DNA of 64,000 bases from Chryseosolibacter histidinae (GTDB lineage Bacteria; Bacteroidota; Bacteroidia; Cytophagales; Cyclobacteriaceae), in NCBI RefSeq assembly GCF_018598225.1, contig NZ_JAHESF010000022.1:51098-115097 (forward strand), given 5' to 3'. The position numbers were made by a program, and so were the translations under genes. The notes beneath the pieces were generated by a model, which had not been told where the DNA came from, made no database searches, and saw nothing but the letters and a program-made list of their open reading frames with translations. Positions 15,811 through 25,858 of this stretch are shown in pieces. How positions within the stretch are numbered: position 1 is the first letter of the stretch; the number at the start of each line of letters is the position of its first letter.

Positions 15811-18180
15811 ATGATCAAGCATAATCTCCTTCTTCTGTACAGAAATTTTAGGCGTTTCAGGGGAACGTTCTTCATTAACCTGATCGGGTTGTCGACGGGG
15901 TTAACGTGTGCGCTGCTGATCTGGCTGTGGGTGAGTGATGAGCTGGGTGTGGATAAATTCCATGAGAACGACAGCCAGCTCTTCCAGGTGATGATCAACC
16001 AGAACAGGCCCGATGGCATCGTTACCACGGGTGAAGGTCCGGCGTTGCTGGCGGAAGCATTGCAGCAGGAAATGCCGGAGATCGAATATGCGGTGGGCGC
16101 CTCTCCTATTGACAACTATTTTACCCTTTCGGGCGATCCTGAAAAACACATCACTGCCCTCGGGCAGTTCGCCGATAAAGACTTCTTCACCATCTTCTCC
16201 TATCCCCTGCTTCAGGGCGATAAGAAAAAAGCGCTTACGGATAAACATGCCATTGTCATCTCCGAAACAACCGCGATGGCATTGTTCGGCACTACGCAAA
16301 ACATCATCGGCCGATCCGTGGAATGGCAGGCGCCTCACGTCAAAAGACAGGTAACCGTCACGGGGATCTTCAAGGACCTTCCTGTCAATTCCTCCAACCA
16401 GTTCGACTTCATGCTGGCTTACGAATCGTACAAGGAGCTTCTCGGAGGCGGCCTGCACTGGGGCAACCTCAACGCCATCACGTACGTTCAGCTCCAGCCC
16501 GGCACCGACCTGGCGCAATTCAACAACAAGATCGAAGGGCTGGTCAAGCGCAAAGCGAAAGATTCGAACCTCACCATCTTTCTGAAGCCTTATTCCGAGA
16601 ATTACCTGTATGGCAACTACGACAACGGTAAAGTGGCTGGAGGCAGGATCGCCTACGTGAGACTCTTTTCCCTGATCGCCATCTTCATCGTGATCATTGC
16701 CTGCATTAACTTCATGAACCTTGCCACGGCCAAAGCATCACGCAGGATCAGGGAAGTAGGCATCAAAAAAGCCATCGGCGCCGCACGACAGACGCTCATC
16801 CTGCAATACCTCGCCGAGTCCATGTTAATGACCTTCGTATCGCTGGCGCTCGCCATCTTCATGGTAGACCTCCTGCTGCCACAATTCAATGCCATCACCG
16901 GAAAACAGCTCACCTTCAGTCCCAACATCAGCCTGGTGCTGTCACTGGTGGGCATCACACTGTTCACAGGCCTCCTGGCGGGCAGCTACCCGGCCCTGTA
17001 TCTTTCGCGCTTCAGCCCGGCCGTTGTGCTGAAAGGAAAACTTCACAACCAGGTGGGTGAGCAATGGGCGCGCAAAGGACTGGTGGTATTCCAGTTTGCC
17101 CTGTCGGTCATATTCATCGTATCCGTACTGGTGATCAACCGGCAGATCTCCTATGTGCAAACCAAAAACCTCGGATACAACAAAGACAACATTCTTTATT
17201 TCAACACAGAGGGCCGGGTTACCGAACAGCTCGAAACGTTTTTGACGGAAGTGAGAAACGTACCCGGTGTTGTCAATGCTTCGAGCATGTGGGGAAACCT
17301 GAGCGGCCTCACCGGCTTCACCACAGGATCATTCGATTGGGAAGGCCGGAACGACGATGAGATCGTACAGTTCGAGCACCTCGGCGTAAACTATGATATA
17401 CTCGAAATGCTGGGAATAGAGATGGTGGAAGGAAGAACCTTTTCCAGGAATCATGCCAACGAAACTAAAAAGGTTATTCTGAACGAAGCCGCCATCGAAG
17501 TGATGGGATTGAAAGATCCCGTAGGCAAGATCTTCAACCTTTGGGGAAACGACCTCGAGATCATCGGCATCGCCAGGAACTTCCATTTCAAATCGCTTCA
17601 TGAAAATGTAAAACCCTTCTTCGTGCGCCTGACGCCGAACGAGTTCAGCCGGGTGCTTGTCAAAATAGAAGGCGGCAAGGAAAAAGAAACCATCGCCAGG
17701 CTTCAAAAACTTTACAAGGCCTTTAATCCCGGTTTCGCTTTCGATCATGGATTCCTGGACGACGAATACCAGGCACAATACATCACTGAAAAAAGAGTGG
17801 CATCGCTCTCTGAATATTTCGCAGCGCTGGCCATCCTGATCTCGTGCCTGGGACTATTCGGGCTGGCCGCCTTTACCGCAGAACGCCGCCTGAAAGAGAT
17901 CGGCATCCGCAAAGTGCTCGGCGCCAGCACCACGGGCATCGTGCTGCTCCTGTCCAGGGACTTCACAAAAATTGTTGTCACTGCCATTGTCATCGCATTG
18001 CCTGTCAGCTACTTCATCACCACCCAATGGCTGAACGACTTTGCTTTCAGGATCACGCTGGCGTGGTGGTACTTCGCTGGCGCCGGTGCCATTGCCATGG
18101 TCATTGCGTGGATTACGGTGGGGACGCAGTCTTTGAAAGCTGCGAGGGTGAATCCGACGCAGTGTTTGAAGGATGAGTAA
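15811..18180 (+). CDS. MacB/FtsX-like ABC transporter permease, array copy 2
   Basis: A 789-residue paralogue with the same eight-helix, two-periplasmic-domain plan as copy 1. It starts MIKHNLLLLYRNFRRFRGTF and ends VNPTQCLKDE, the same terminal motif (VNPTKCLKDE) as copy 1. The coupling helices are RRIREVGIKKAIGAA and RRLKEIGIRKVLGAS. At DNA level its first 150 bases closely match copy 3, and the intergenic sequences after copies 1 and 2 are nearly the same, showing a recent duplication or gene conversion. The periplasmic domains differ most between copies, so substrates or partners probably differ. Confidence 0.85.
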   Translation: MIKHNLLLLYRNFRRFRGTFFINLIGLSTGLTCALLIWLWVSDELGVDKFHENDSQLFQVMINQNRPDGIVTTGEGPALLAEALQQEMPEIEYAVGASPIDNYFTLSGDPEKHITALGQFADKDFFTIFSYPLLQGDKKKALTDKHAIVISETTAMALFGTTQNIIGRSVEWQAPHVKRQVTVTGIFKDLPVNSSNQFDFMLAYESYKELLGGGLHWGNLNAITYVQLQPGTDLAQFNNKIEGLVKRKAKDSNLTIFLKPYSENYLYGNYDNGKVAGGRIAYVRLFSLIAIFIVIIACINFMNLATAKASRRIREVGIKKAIGAARQTLILQYLAESMLMTFVSLALAIFMVDLLLPQFNAITGKQLTFSPNISLVLSLVGITLFTGLLAGSYPALYLSRFSPAVVLKGKLHNQVGEQWARKGLVVFQFALSVIFIVSVLVINRQISYVQTKNLGYNKDNILYFNTEGRVTEQLETFLTEVRNVPGVVNASSMWGNLSGLTGFTTGSFDWEGRNDDEIVQFEHLGVNYDILEMLGIEMVEGRTFSRNHANETKKVILNEAAIEVMGLKDPVGKIFNLWGNDLEIIGIARNFHFKSLHENVKPFFVRLTPNEFSRVLVKIEGGKEKETIARLQKLYKAFNPGFAFDHGFLDDEYQAQYITEKRVASLSEYFAALAILISCLGLFGLAAFTAERRLKEIGIRKVLGASTTGIVLLLSRDFTKIVVTAIVIALPVSYFITTQWLNDFAFRITLAWWYFAGAGAIAMVIAWITVGTQSLKAARVNPTQCLKDE

Positions 18181-18425
18181 AAAGAAGTCAGAAGTCAGGA
18201 GCCAGGAGTCAGAAGGAGGAGTAACCCACCTTCGCTGTCCTGCGCTGATGCCATCGCAAGCTATGGAGGGTGAAAGAAGTAAGTAGTAAGGAGGCACGTA
18301 CGCTGAGACCGTCATTCTGAACGGAGGATGTGTGGGGCATGAGGGAGTGAAGAATCCCGTAGTGACGAAGTGCGCAAGTCGTGCAGCTCACTAACCGGAC
18401 CAGAAAAAAAATAGAGAATTAAAAA
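18181..18425 (+). repeat. Composite intergenic repeat (copy 2)
   Basis: This repeats the 15534-15800 unit: the same family A heptads at 18186-18217, the same REP-like segment at about 18224-18275 with no visible difference, shorter trailing heptads to 18294, and a GTCATTCTGAACGGAGGATG...GAAGAATCCCG element at about 18310-18365. No gene is seen. Confidence 0.6.
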
Positions 18426-18434
18426 AGTAATCCC

Positions 18435-20801
18435 ATGATAAAACATAATCTCCTTCTTCTCTACAGGAACTTCCGACGTTTCAAGGGGACCTTCTTTATC
18501 AACCTCGTTGGGTTATCGATGGGATTGACTTGTGCGCTGCTGATCTGGTTGTGGGTGAGTGATGAGTTGGGCGTCGATAAATTTCATGAGAAGGACGAAA
18601 GGCTTTTCCAGGTGATGGAGAATTTCTATCATGATACGGGGATCGAAACAGGTGCGGGTACACCAGGGCCGCTGGCCAGGGCGCTGATGGAAGAAATGCC
18701 GGAGATTGAATATGCGGTTGCCGTTGTACCCGCTGGAATGGGCCAGCAACAGGGTGTGATCTCCGTTGCGGACAAACGGATCAAGATCAGCGCGCAGTAT
18801 GCCGGCAGGGATTTTTTCAACGTGTTCTCTTACCGCCTCCTCGAAGGAGATCACAACAAGGTGCTGGCCGATCAAAAAGGTGTGGCCATCTCCACAGCGC
18901 TGGCGTTGAAGTTATTCAATACCACATACGATGTGGCCGGCAAAACAATCGGCTGGAACCAGGGAGAAAAAACAGCGCTGTTCTATGTCTCCGGGCTTTT
19001 CGAAACTCCTCCCGCCAATTCCTCCAATCAGTTCGATATTGTTTTCAACTACGACCTGTTCCTCCAGGACAAGCCCTGGCTCGAAACATGGACGAGCACC
19101 GATCCGAGAACTTATGTGGTGTTGAGAGAAGGCGCCTCCGCCAGCCAGCTCAATACCAAGATCAGAGGCTTTTTAAAATCGAAGGACAAAAACATCAGGG
19201 AAACGCTCTTCGTACAACGCTATTCAGACCGGTACCTGTACGGAAAATACGAGAACGGTGCTCCCGCCGGCGGCAGAATAGCATACGTGAAGCTCTTCTC
19301 CATCATTGCCGTCTTCATCCTGCTCATCGCCTGCATCAACTTCATGAACCTGTCTACTGCTAAAGCATCACGACGGATCAAAGAAGTGGGCATCAAAAAG
19401 GCCGTGGGCGCCGGGCGTAAAACACTGATCATCCAGTACCTGAGCGAATCCATGACCATGGCTTTCCTCTCCCTGGCCATCGCTGTACTTGCTACCGATC
19501 TGCTGCTGACACCGTTCGGCTCACTCACCGGAAAACAGCTTGTGCTCCGTTTTGATACCAGCCTTGTGCTCACAGCCATAGGCATCACGTTGGTCACCGG
19601 TGTGCTGGCGGGAAGTTATCCTGCATTGTACCTCTCCGGCTTCAAACCTGCGCTGGTGCTGAAAGGCAGGATGAACAAAAGCACCGGCGAGGGCTGGGCA
19701 CGCAAAGGTCTTGTGGTATTCCAGTTCGCGATCTCCGTGATCCTCATCGTGTCGGTGATCGTGGCCTACCGCCAGATGGAATACATCCAGACCAAGAACC
19801 TGGGTTACAGCAGGGATCACGTGATCTACTTCGATACAGAGAAAGTGAGCGATGCGCTCATGGCAGAGATCAAGACCCTGCCCGGCGTGATCAATGCCGC
19901 CAGGTTCTATCACGACCTCACCGGCAATCACGGCGGTACTTACGCCCTTGACTGGGAAGGGAAAAAACCTGACGACCGCATCGACTTCGGTAACCTGGAA
20001 GTGGGCTATGACCTCATCGAAACCATGGGTTTTGACCTGGTGGAAGGGAGATCTTTCTCCCGCGACTTCGGCTCAGACGAACAGATCATCTTCAATGAAG
20101 CTGCCATCCAGGCGATGGGCCTGAAAGATCCGATCGGCAAAACGGTCACCATCTGGAACTTCCGCCGGCAGATCGTGGGCGTGGTCAAAAATTTCCATTT
20201 CGAATCGTTCTACGAAGAAGTAAAGCCGTGCTTCTTTTTCCTGGTGCCGATGATCGACAACACACCCAGCCGCATCATGGTGAAGATCCAGGCCGGCTCG
20301 GAAAAAACCACACTCGAACACCTTCAGAAATTCCACCAGCGCCACAATGCAGGCCTGCCTTTCGATTTCAGGTTCATGGACGACGACTACCAGAAGCTCT
20401 ATGCTGCCGAGCAAAGGGTATCGGCGCTGTCGCAATACTTCGCCGGCATCGCCATCGTCATCTCCTGTCTGGGACTGTTTGCGCTGGCTGCGTTCACCGC
20501 CGAAAGAAGGTTGAAAGAGATCGGTGTCCGCAAAGTGCTTGGGTCAAGCGTAACGGGTATTGTATTACTTTTATCACGTGACTTTTCGAAGATCGTTTTC
20601 ACCGCCATCCTGATCGCATTGCCCGTAAGCTACCTGATCGCCACCCGGTGGCTGGGCGGCTTTGCTTTCAGGGTCGCGCTGGAGTGGTGGTACTTCGCCG
20701 GTGCCGGTGCCGTAGCCATGATCATTGCATGGGTTACGGTGGGTACGCAAGCTTTTAAAGCTGCGAAGGTGAATCCGGTATTGTGTTTGAAAGAGGAATA
20801 G
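18435..20801 (+). CDS. MacB/FtsX-like ABC transporter permease, array copy 3
   Basis: A 788-residue paralogue, N-terminus MIKHNLLLLYRNFRRFKGTF, C-terminus VNPVLCLKEE. It has eight predicted helices and two periplasmic domains, with coupling helices RRIKEVGIKKAVGAG and RRLKEIGVRKVLGSS. Its N-terminal third is the closest match to copy 2, while its first periplasmic domain (about 60-280) is clearly different, including VISVADKRIKISAQYAGRD. The pattern of conserved membrane parts and divergent periplasmic parts is what one expects if the copies share one ATPase but act on different envelope targets. Confidence 0.85.
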   Translation: MIKHNLLLLYRNFRRFKGTFFINLVGLSMGLTCALLIWLWVSDELGVDKFHEKDERLFQVMENFYHDTGIETGAGTPGPLARALMEEMPEIEYAVAVVPAGMGQQQGVISVADKRIKISAQYAGRDFFNVFSYRLLEGDHNKVLADQKGVAISTALALKLFNTTYDVAGKTIGWNQGEKTALFYVSGLFETPPANSSNQFDIVFNYDLFLQDKPWLETWTSTDPRTYVVLREGASASQLNTKIRGFLKSKDKNIRETLFVQRYSDRYLYGKYENGAPAGGRIAYVKLFSIIAVFILLIACINFMNLSTAKASRRIKEVGIKKAVGAGRKTLIIQYLSESMTMAFLSLAIAVLATDLLLTPFGSLTGKQLVLRFDTSLVLTAIGITLVTGVLAGSYPALYLSGFKPALVLKGRMNKSTGEGWARKGLVVFQFAISVILIVSVIVAYRQMEYIQTKNLGYSRDHVIYFDTEKVSDALMAEIKTLPGVINAARFYHDLTGNHGGTYALDWEGKKPDDRIDFGNLEVGYDLIETMGFDLVEGRSFSRDFGSDEQIIFNEAAIQAMGLKDPIGKTVTIWNFRRQIVGVVKNFHFESFYEEVKPCFFFLVPMIDNTPSRIMVKIQAGSEKTTLEHLQKFHQRHNAGLPFDFRFMDDDYQKLYAAEQRVSALSQYFAGIAIVISCLGLFALAAFTAERRLKEIGVRKVLGSSVTGIVLLLSRDFSKIVFTAILIALPVSYLIATRWLGGFAFRVALEWWYFAGAGAVAMIIAWVTVGTQAFKAAKVNPVLCLKEE

Positions 20802-20805
20802 TGTA

Positions 20806-20967
20806 AGCAAGGAGTCAGAAGTCAGGAGCCAGGAGTCAGAAGGAGGAGTAAGGAGTAAGAAGTAAGTAGTAAGGAGGCAGTAAGGTTCCGGATCCTTCCA
20901 CCATCGTTCCGGATAACGGTTTTCGAAGGGGCAGTGCGTGGACTGTCGACCGTGGACTGTGGACTAA
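20806..20967 (+). repeat. Heptads of families A and B with a GGATCCTTC element
   Basis: Family A units run from 20806 to 20877 (AGTCAGA, AGTCAGG, AGCCAGG, then GGAGTAA, GAAGTAA, GTAGTAA). A segment with GGATCCTTCC and GGATAACGGTTTTCGAAGG follows at about 20887-20930, and family B heptads (GTGGACT, GTCGACC, GTGGACT, GTGGACT) at 20937-20965. The middle segment recurs at about 32540-32600, again followed by family B heptads. Confidence 0.6.
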
Positions 20968-21009
20968 GATACCAGTGAATAAAGGACAAAAAAGAAAACA
21001 AAACATCCA

Positions 21010-23376
21010 ATGATCAAACATCATCTTCTCATCATCTATCGTAGCTTCAGGAAGTTCAGGGGGACTTTTTTGGTCAATGTAGCGGGGCTTTCGGTGGGGT
21101 TGGCTGCGACCTTGCTGATCTGTCTTTGGGTGATGGATGAGCTGAGCGTGGATAAGTTCCATGAGCATAACGACAGGTTGTTCCAGGTGATGATGAACAT
21201 TGAACGGCCGGAAGGCATCGAGACCAATCCTTCAACGCCTGAGCCCACGGCCAAAACATTGCTGGAGGAGTTCGCGGAAATTGAAAACGCTGTGAGCGTC
21301 ATTCAGGTGCCGCCACGCATCAAGGGCCTGCTCTCCTGGGAAAACAAATCCATCAAGGCCCGTCAACAATTTGCAGGAAAGGAATTCTTCGAGATATTTT
21401 CCTACAAGCTGCTGCATGGGTCGGGAACGCAGGTATTGCGTGATAAGAATCAATTGCTCCTTTCTGACGAAATGGCCATCAGGCTGTTTGGCTCCGCAGA
21501 AGCTGCCCTGGGCAAAACAGTGGAATGGAACGGGGGCCAGTATACCGGAAGCTACTCCGTGTCCGGGATCTTCGAACGTGCGCCGGAAAATTCAACAGTC
21601 CAGTTCGATGTGCTGTTCTGCCTCGACCTGTTCACAGAAAAAAATCCCAGCTACCTTGGATGGAGCAACTGTGCCTCCATTGCCTATGTGATATTGAAAG
21701 AAGAAACGTCTGTGACCGTTATCAATGAAAAGCTCAAAGGCCTGATGAAGGCCAAAGCCCCCGCGTGGAACAGCACGATCTTTCTCCGCCCCTACGCCGA
21801 TCAATATCTCTACAACACATATGAGAATGGCGTGCGCACGGGCGGAAGGATCGCCTACGTGAAGCTGTTCAGCCTCATTGCGTGCTTCATCCTTATTATT
21901 GCCTGTGTGAACTTCATGAACCTCACCACTGCCAAGACAGCGCAGCGACTCAAAGAGATCGGTGTGAGGAAAGTGATGGGGGCCAGGCGCAGGACACTCG
22001 CATTCCAATACCTTGGAGAGTCGCTGCTGGTGTCATTCCTCTCGCTGGCAGTAGCGGTGCTCATTGTGGACCTCGTGCTCCCGGAATTCAACAGCATCAC
22101 CGGTAAAAATCTCGCACTGGCTTTTGACATCCGCATCATCCTGTTGTTCTGTTCCATTGCTCTTTTCACCGGGATCATCTCCGGCAGCTACCCTGCACTC
22201 TACCTCTCAAGTTTTAACCCGGCCATGGTGCTCAGGGGAAAAATGCACCGCGCCCTGGGCGAACTGTGGACACGCAAGGGACTTGTCGTTTTCCAGTTTG
22301 CCGTGTCCATCATCCTGATCGTAGCCGTTGTGGTGGTGTACCGGCAGCTGGGATTCATTCAATCGAAGAACCTCGGCTACAACCGCGACAACGTCATCTA
22401 TTTTCCAAACGAAGGTCCGCTGCGCAAAAATCTCGAATCATTTCTCACCGAAGTAAAGCGGATACCTGGCGTTGTCAACGCTTCCGATCTCTCATTTGAC
22501 CTCACCGGCGAGCATGCCGGCACCTACAGCATCCGTTGGGAAGGCAAACGTCCGGAAGACAGCGTCAGCTTTGCAAACCTGGCGGGTGACTACGACGTGG
22601 CCGGGATCCTGGAGCTTCAATTGAAGGAAGGCCGCTTCTTTTCACAGGAGACGGGCAACGAAAGCGCCAACATCATCATCAACGAAGCCGCCGCCAGAAT
22701 TATCGGGTTCACGGAGCCTGTAGGCAAAGCCGTGCGGATCTGGGAAAAAGAAAAACAGATCATCGGCGTTGTCAAGGATTTTCATTTTGAATCACTCTAT
22801 GAAAACGTGAAGCCCTGCTTTATCCAATGCATGCCCAACCAGCGAAATGTGCTGGTGAAGATCAGGGCTGGCGTGGTCCCCGAAACCCTTTCGCAGGTTG
22901 AAAAATTATACAAAACATACAACGCCGGCTTTCCTTTCGAATATCGTTTCTTCGACGATGACTATCAGCGACTCTACACGGCCGAAAAACGGGTAGCCAC
23001 CCTGGCAGCATACTTCGCCGCCATCGCCGTTATGATCTCGTGCCTGGGCTTATTCGCACTGGCAGCCTTCACGGCAGAAAAACGGCGCAAAGAGATCGGC
23101 ATCCGCAAAGTGCTTGGCTCCAGTGAATGGGGTGTTGTGCTGCTGCTCTCCGCCGACTTCACCGGCACCGTTCTCGTCTCCGTTATGATCGCGCTCCCCC
23201 TGAGCTATTTCATTACATCACACTGGCTCGATAGCTTTGCGTTTCGCATCGGTATGGAATGGTGGTACTTTGTAAGCGCAGGTGCCATTGCCCTGCTCGT
23301 GGCCTGGTTTACGGTGGCAGCACAGGCAGTGAGGGCAGCGAGGGTGAATCCGGTGAAGTGTTTGAAGGAAGAATAG
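21010..23376 (+). CDS. MacB/FtsX-like ABC transporter permease, array copy 4
   Basis: A 788-residue paralogue, N-terminus MIKHHLLIIYRSFRKFRGTF, C-terminus VNPVKCLKEE. The domain plan is the same. The coupling helices are QRLKEIGVRKVMGAR and KRRKEIGIRKVLGSS, the first differing from the RRIKEVGIKKA form of the other copies. This is one of the more divergent copies, so it probably separated earlier than copies 2 and 3. It is preceded by heptads and followed by a family C heptad hairpin. No ATPase or periplasmic adaptor (MacA-like) gene is adjacent. Confidence 0.85.
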   Translation: MIKHHLLIIYRSFRKFRGTFLVNVAGLSVGLAATLLICLWVMDELSVDKFHEHNDRLFQVMMNIERPEGIETNPSTPEPTAKTLLEEFAEIENAVSVIQVPPRIKGLLSWENKSIKARQQFAGKEFFEIFSYKLLHGSGTQVLRDKNQLLLSDEMAIRLFGSAEAALGKTVEWNGGQYTGSYSVSGIFERAPENSTVQFDVLFCLDLFTEKNPSYLGWSNCASIAYVILKEETSVTVINEKLKGLMKAKAPAWNSTIFLRPYADQYLYNTYENGVRTGGRIAYVKLFSLIACFILIIACVNFMNLTTAKTAQRLKEIGVRKVMGARRRTLAFQYLGESLLVSFLSLAVAVLIVDLVLPEFNSITGKNLALAFDIRIILLFCSIALFTGIISGSYPALYLSSFNPAMVLRGKMHRALGELWTRKGLVVFQFAVSIILIVAVVVVYRQLGFIQSKNLGYNRDNVIYFPNEGPLRKNLESFLTEVKRIPGVVNASDLSFDLTGEHAGTYSIRWEGKRPEDSVSFANLAGDYDVAGILELQLKEGRFFSQETGNESANIIINEAAARIIGFTEPVGKAVRIWEKEKQIIGVVKDFHFESLYENVKPCFIQCMPNQRNVLVKIRAGVVPETLSQVEKLYKTYNAGFPFEYRFFDDDYQRLYTAEKRVATLAAYFAAIAVMISCLGLFALAAFTAEKRRKEIGIRKVLGSSEWGVVLLLSADFTGTVLVSVMIALPLSYFITSHWLDSFAFRIGMEWWYFVSAGAIALLVAWFTVAAQAVRAARVNPVKCLKEE

Positions 23377-23378
23377 AA

Positions 23379-23455
23379 AGGTACGAGGTACGAAGAACGA
23401 AGTACGTGTGCCGTGATCGGAGGAAATCGTACCTCGTATTTCGTACTTCGTACTT
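23379..23455. repeat. Family C heptad hairpin (AGGTACG/AAGTACG)
   Basis: The left arm at 23379-23406 (AGGTACG, AGGTACG, AAGAACG, AAGTACG) pairs with the right arm at 23428-23455 over 28 bases with about five mismatches, mostly A/G exchanges. The loop is 21 bases. It begins three bases after the stop codon of permease copy 4 and could terminate its transcript. Confidence 0.6.
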
Positions 23456-23491
23456 AAAACTGATAGGTGAACGAAATTAAAAAAGAAGATC

Positions 23492-25858
23492 ATGTTTCAA
23501 CATAATCTACTAACGATCTGGCGCAGCTTCAACCGGTTCAGGTCGGTGTTTGTGATCAACCTGGTGGGATTGTCATCGGGGCTGGCGTGTGTGCTGCTCA
23601 TTTATTTGTGGGTGAAGGATGAGATGAGTGTGGATAAGTTCCACGAGCATGACAAACGCCTCTTCCAGGTGATGGTGAACGAGCAGCGCAATGGCAGCGT
23701 GAAGACCACGGGACAAACGCCACTCTTCGCAGGCGCCGCGATGGCCGACGAGTTACCGGAGATCGAATATGCTGTTGTGACCACTCCTCCCGCCTTCTTT
23801 CCTGCCTTCACTTTGTCGCAGGAGGGCACGCAGGCCAGGGGTACAGGCAAATACGCTGGCAAGGACTTCTTTAACATTTTTTCGTACGACCTCATTGATG
23901 GTGACAAAGACCATGTGCTAGCGGATAAACATTCCGTTGTGCTTTCGGAAACAATGGCCCGTAAGCTGTTCGGTACCACCGAAAACCTTTCGGGGAAGGT
24001 GCTGGAATACCGCATCTTCGACATCAAAAAGCAGGTAGCTGTATCCGGTATTTTCAGGGATGTACCTGCCAATGCCTCCGAACATTTCGACATGGTCTTC
24101 CCCTTCGAAGCGTTTGAAGACATGATGGGCATGACACAGGCTCCAGTGAACTGGGATGCCCCCGCTCCTTTTTATTTGTACATCGCCCTGAAGGGCGATG
24201 CAATTGATGAAGCTGTCAATAGCAAGCTTGCGAACTTTATTAAACGAAAAAGCAACACCTCCCCTTTCACCCTATTCCTGGTAAGATATTCAGACCAGTA
24301 CCTGTACGGACGATATGATAACGGTATACCTGCAGGCGGAAGGATCGAGTACATCCAGCTGGTCTCAGTCATAGCGCTCTTCATTCTTGTCATTGCCTGT
24401 GTGAACTTCATGAACCTGTTCACGGCTAAAGCATCGGCCAGGATCAAGGCGGTGGGTATTAAAAAAGCTGTGGGTGCCAGTCGCAAAACGCTGGTGGTGC
24501 AATACCTCGCCGAAGCGCTGCTCATGAGTGCGGTGTCGCTGGTCATTGCCATTCTCGTGACAGACCTCCTGCTGCCGGCTTTCAACAACGTGACCGGCAA
24601 GTCCATTGCGCTCACGTTCGACTTCGAAACGATCGCGGCCATGGTCACCATAACACTGGCCACGGGTATCATGGCAGGCCTCTACCCTTCTCTGCATCTC
24701 TCAGGCTACAACGCTGTAGCAGGACTGAAGGGGAAGATCACCGACGCAACGCATGAGGTATGGGTAAGAAAGGGGTTGGTGATCTTCCAGTTCGCCATCT
24801 CGGTGGTGCTGATCGCATCAGTGCTGGTGGTGCACCGCCAGGTAGAATACGTGTTACAGAAAGACCTGGGTTACAACAAAGAGAACCTGCTCTATTTTGA
24901 AGCCGATGGAAAAGTGGCCGAGAACCCGGAAGCTTTTCTGGCGGAAGTGCGAAAGATACCCGGTGTTGCCAGTGCCTCGAGCATGCTCGGCGATCTCACC
25001 GGTCGTGGAAATGGCCTGCCCGGCAGCATCCTTTGGGAAGGCCGCCAGGTGGTCATCCACAGCGCGGCCGTGAACTACAACATGCTGGAGACCCTGGGCG
25101 TCAGGTTGAAACAAGGTCGATTCTTTTCAGACCTGCTCGATCACGGAGACGATACGCTGAAGTGTATCCTCAATGAAGCCGCCGTGGAAACATTATCACT
25201 GGAAGATCCTGTGGGTAAAAAAGTAGGCGGTCTTGAAGTGATCGGCGTGGTGGGTGATTTTCATTTTCAATCCCTCCACGAAAGTGTAAAGCCATTCTCC
25301 TTCAGGCTCGAGCCACATTATGCGCTGGGCATCTGGCTGAGGATCGATCCGGGAACAACGGCATCGACCCTGGAAAGGATCCGGCACTGCTACCAGCGGT
25401 TCAATCCCGGCCTGCCTTTGGACTTCACTTTCCTGGATCAGGCTTACCAGGCGCAATACGCTGCCGAACAGAAAGTGCGCACGCTGTCACAATATTTTGC
25501 AGCCCTGGCCATCATCATCTCCTGCCTGGGCCTTTTTGGTCTGGCAGCCTTCACCACAGACCGCAGAAAGAAGGAGATCGGCATACGGAAAGTGATGGGC
25601 TCCTCCACGGCGGGCATTGTGACGCTGCTCTCAGGAGATTTTATCAGGCTCGTCATCGCAGCCATGGTGATCGCGTTCCCGGTAGCATACTTTATCTCCG
25701 CCCAATGGCTCGGCAGCTTTGCCTATAAGATAACGATGCAATGGTGGTACTTCGCCGGGGCCGGCATTATTGCCTTGCTCATTGCAGGAATGACGGTGGG
25801 GGCGCAGGCAATCAGGGCAGCACGCGCGAATCCTACACAGTGTTTGAAAGAGGAGTAA
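23492..25858 (+). CDS. MacB/FtsX-like ABC transporter permease, array copy 5
   Basis: A 788-residue paralogue, N-terminus MFQHNLLTIWRSFNRFRSVF, C-terminus ANPTQCLKEE. It has the same eight-helix plan, with coupling helices ARIKAVGIKKAVGAS and DRRKKEIGIRKVMGSS. It is the last gene of the array and the spacing to the preceding copy is the shortest (115 bases). Like the others it lacks an ATPase domain and must borrow one encoded elsewhere, or act without ATP, if it is active. Confidence 0.85.
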   Translation: MFQHNLLTIWRSFNRFRSVFVINLVGLSSGLACVLLIYLWVKDEMSVDKFHEHDKRLFQVMVNEQRNGSVKTTGQTPLFAGAAMADELPEIEYAVVTTPPAFFPAFTLSQEGTQARGTGKYAGKDFFNIFSYDLIDGDKDHVLADKHSVVLSETMARKLFGTTENLSGKVLEYRIFDIKKQVAVSGIFRDVPANASEHFDMVFPFEAFEDMMGMTQAPVNWDAPAPFYLYIALKGDAIDEAVNSKLANFIKRKSNTSPFTLFLVRYSDQYLYGRYDNGIPAGGRIEYIQLVSVIALFILVIACVNFMNLFTAKASARIKAVGIKKAVGASRKTLVVQYLAEALLMSAVSLVIAILVTDLLLPAFNNVTGKSIALTFDFETIAAMVTITLATGIMAGLYPSLHLSGYNAVAGLKGKITDATHEVWVRKGLVIFQFAISVVLIASVLVVHRQVEYVLQKDLGYNKENLLYFEADGKVAENPEAFLAEVRKIPGVASASSMLGDLTGRGNGLPGSILWEGRQVVIHSAAVNYNMLETLGVRLKQGRFFSDLLDHGDDTLKCILNEAAVETLSLEDPVGKKVGGLEVIGVVGDFHFQSLHESVKPFSFRLEPHYALGIWLRIDPGTTASTLERIRHCYQRFNPGLPLDFTFLDQAYQAQYAAEQKVRTLSQYFAALAIIISCLGLFGLAAFTTDRRKKEIGIRKVMGSSTAGIVTLLSGDFIRLVIAAMVIAFPVAYFISAQWLGSFAYKITMQWWYFAGAGIIALLIAGMTVGAQAIRAARANPTQCLKEE

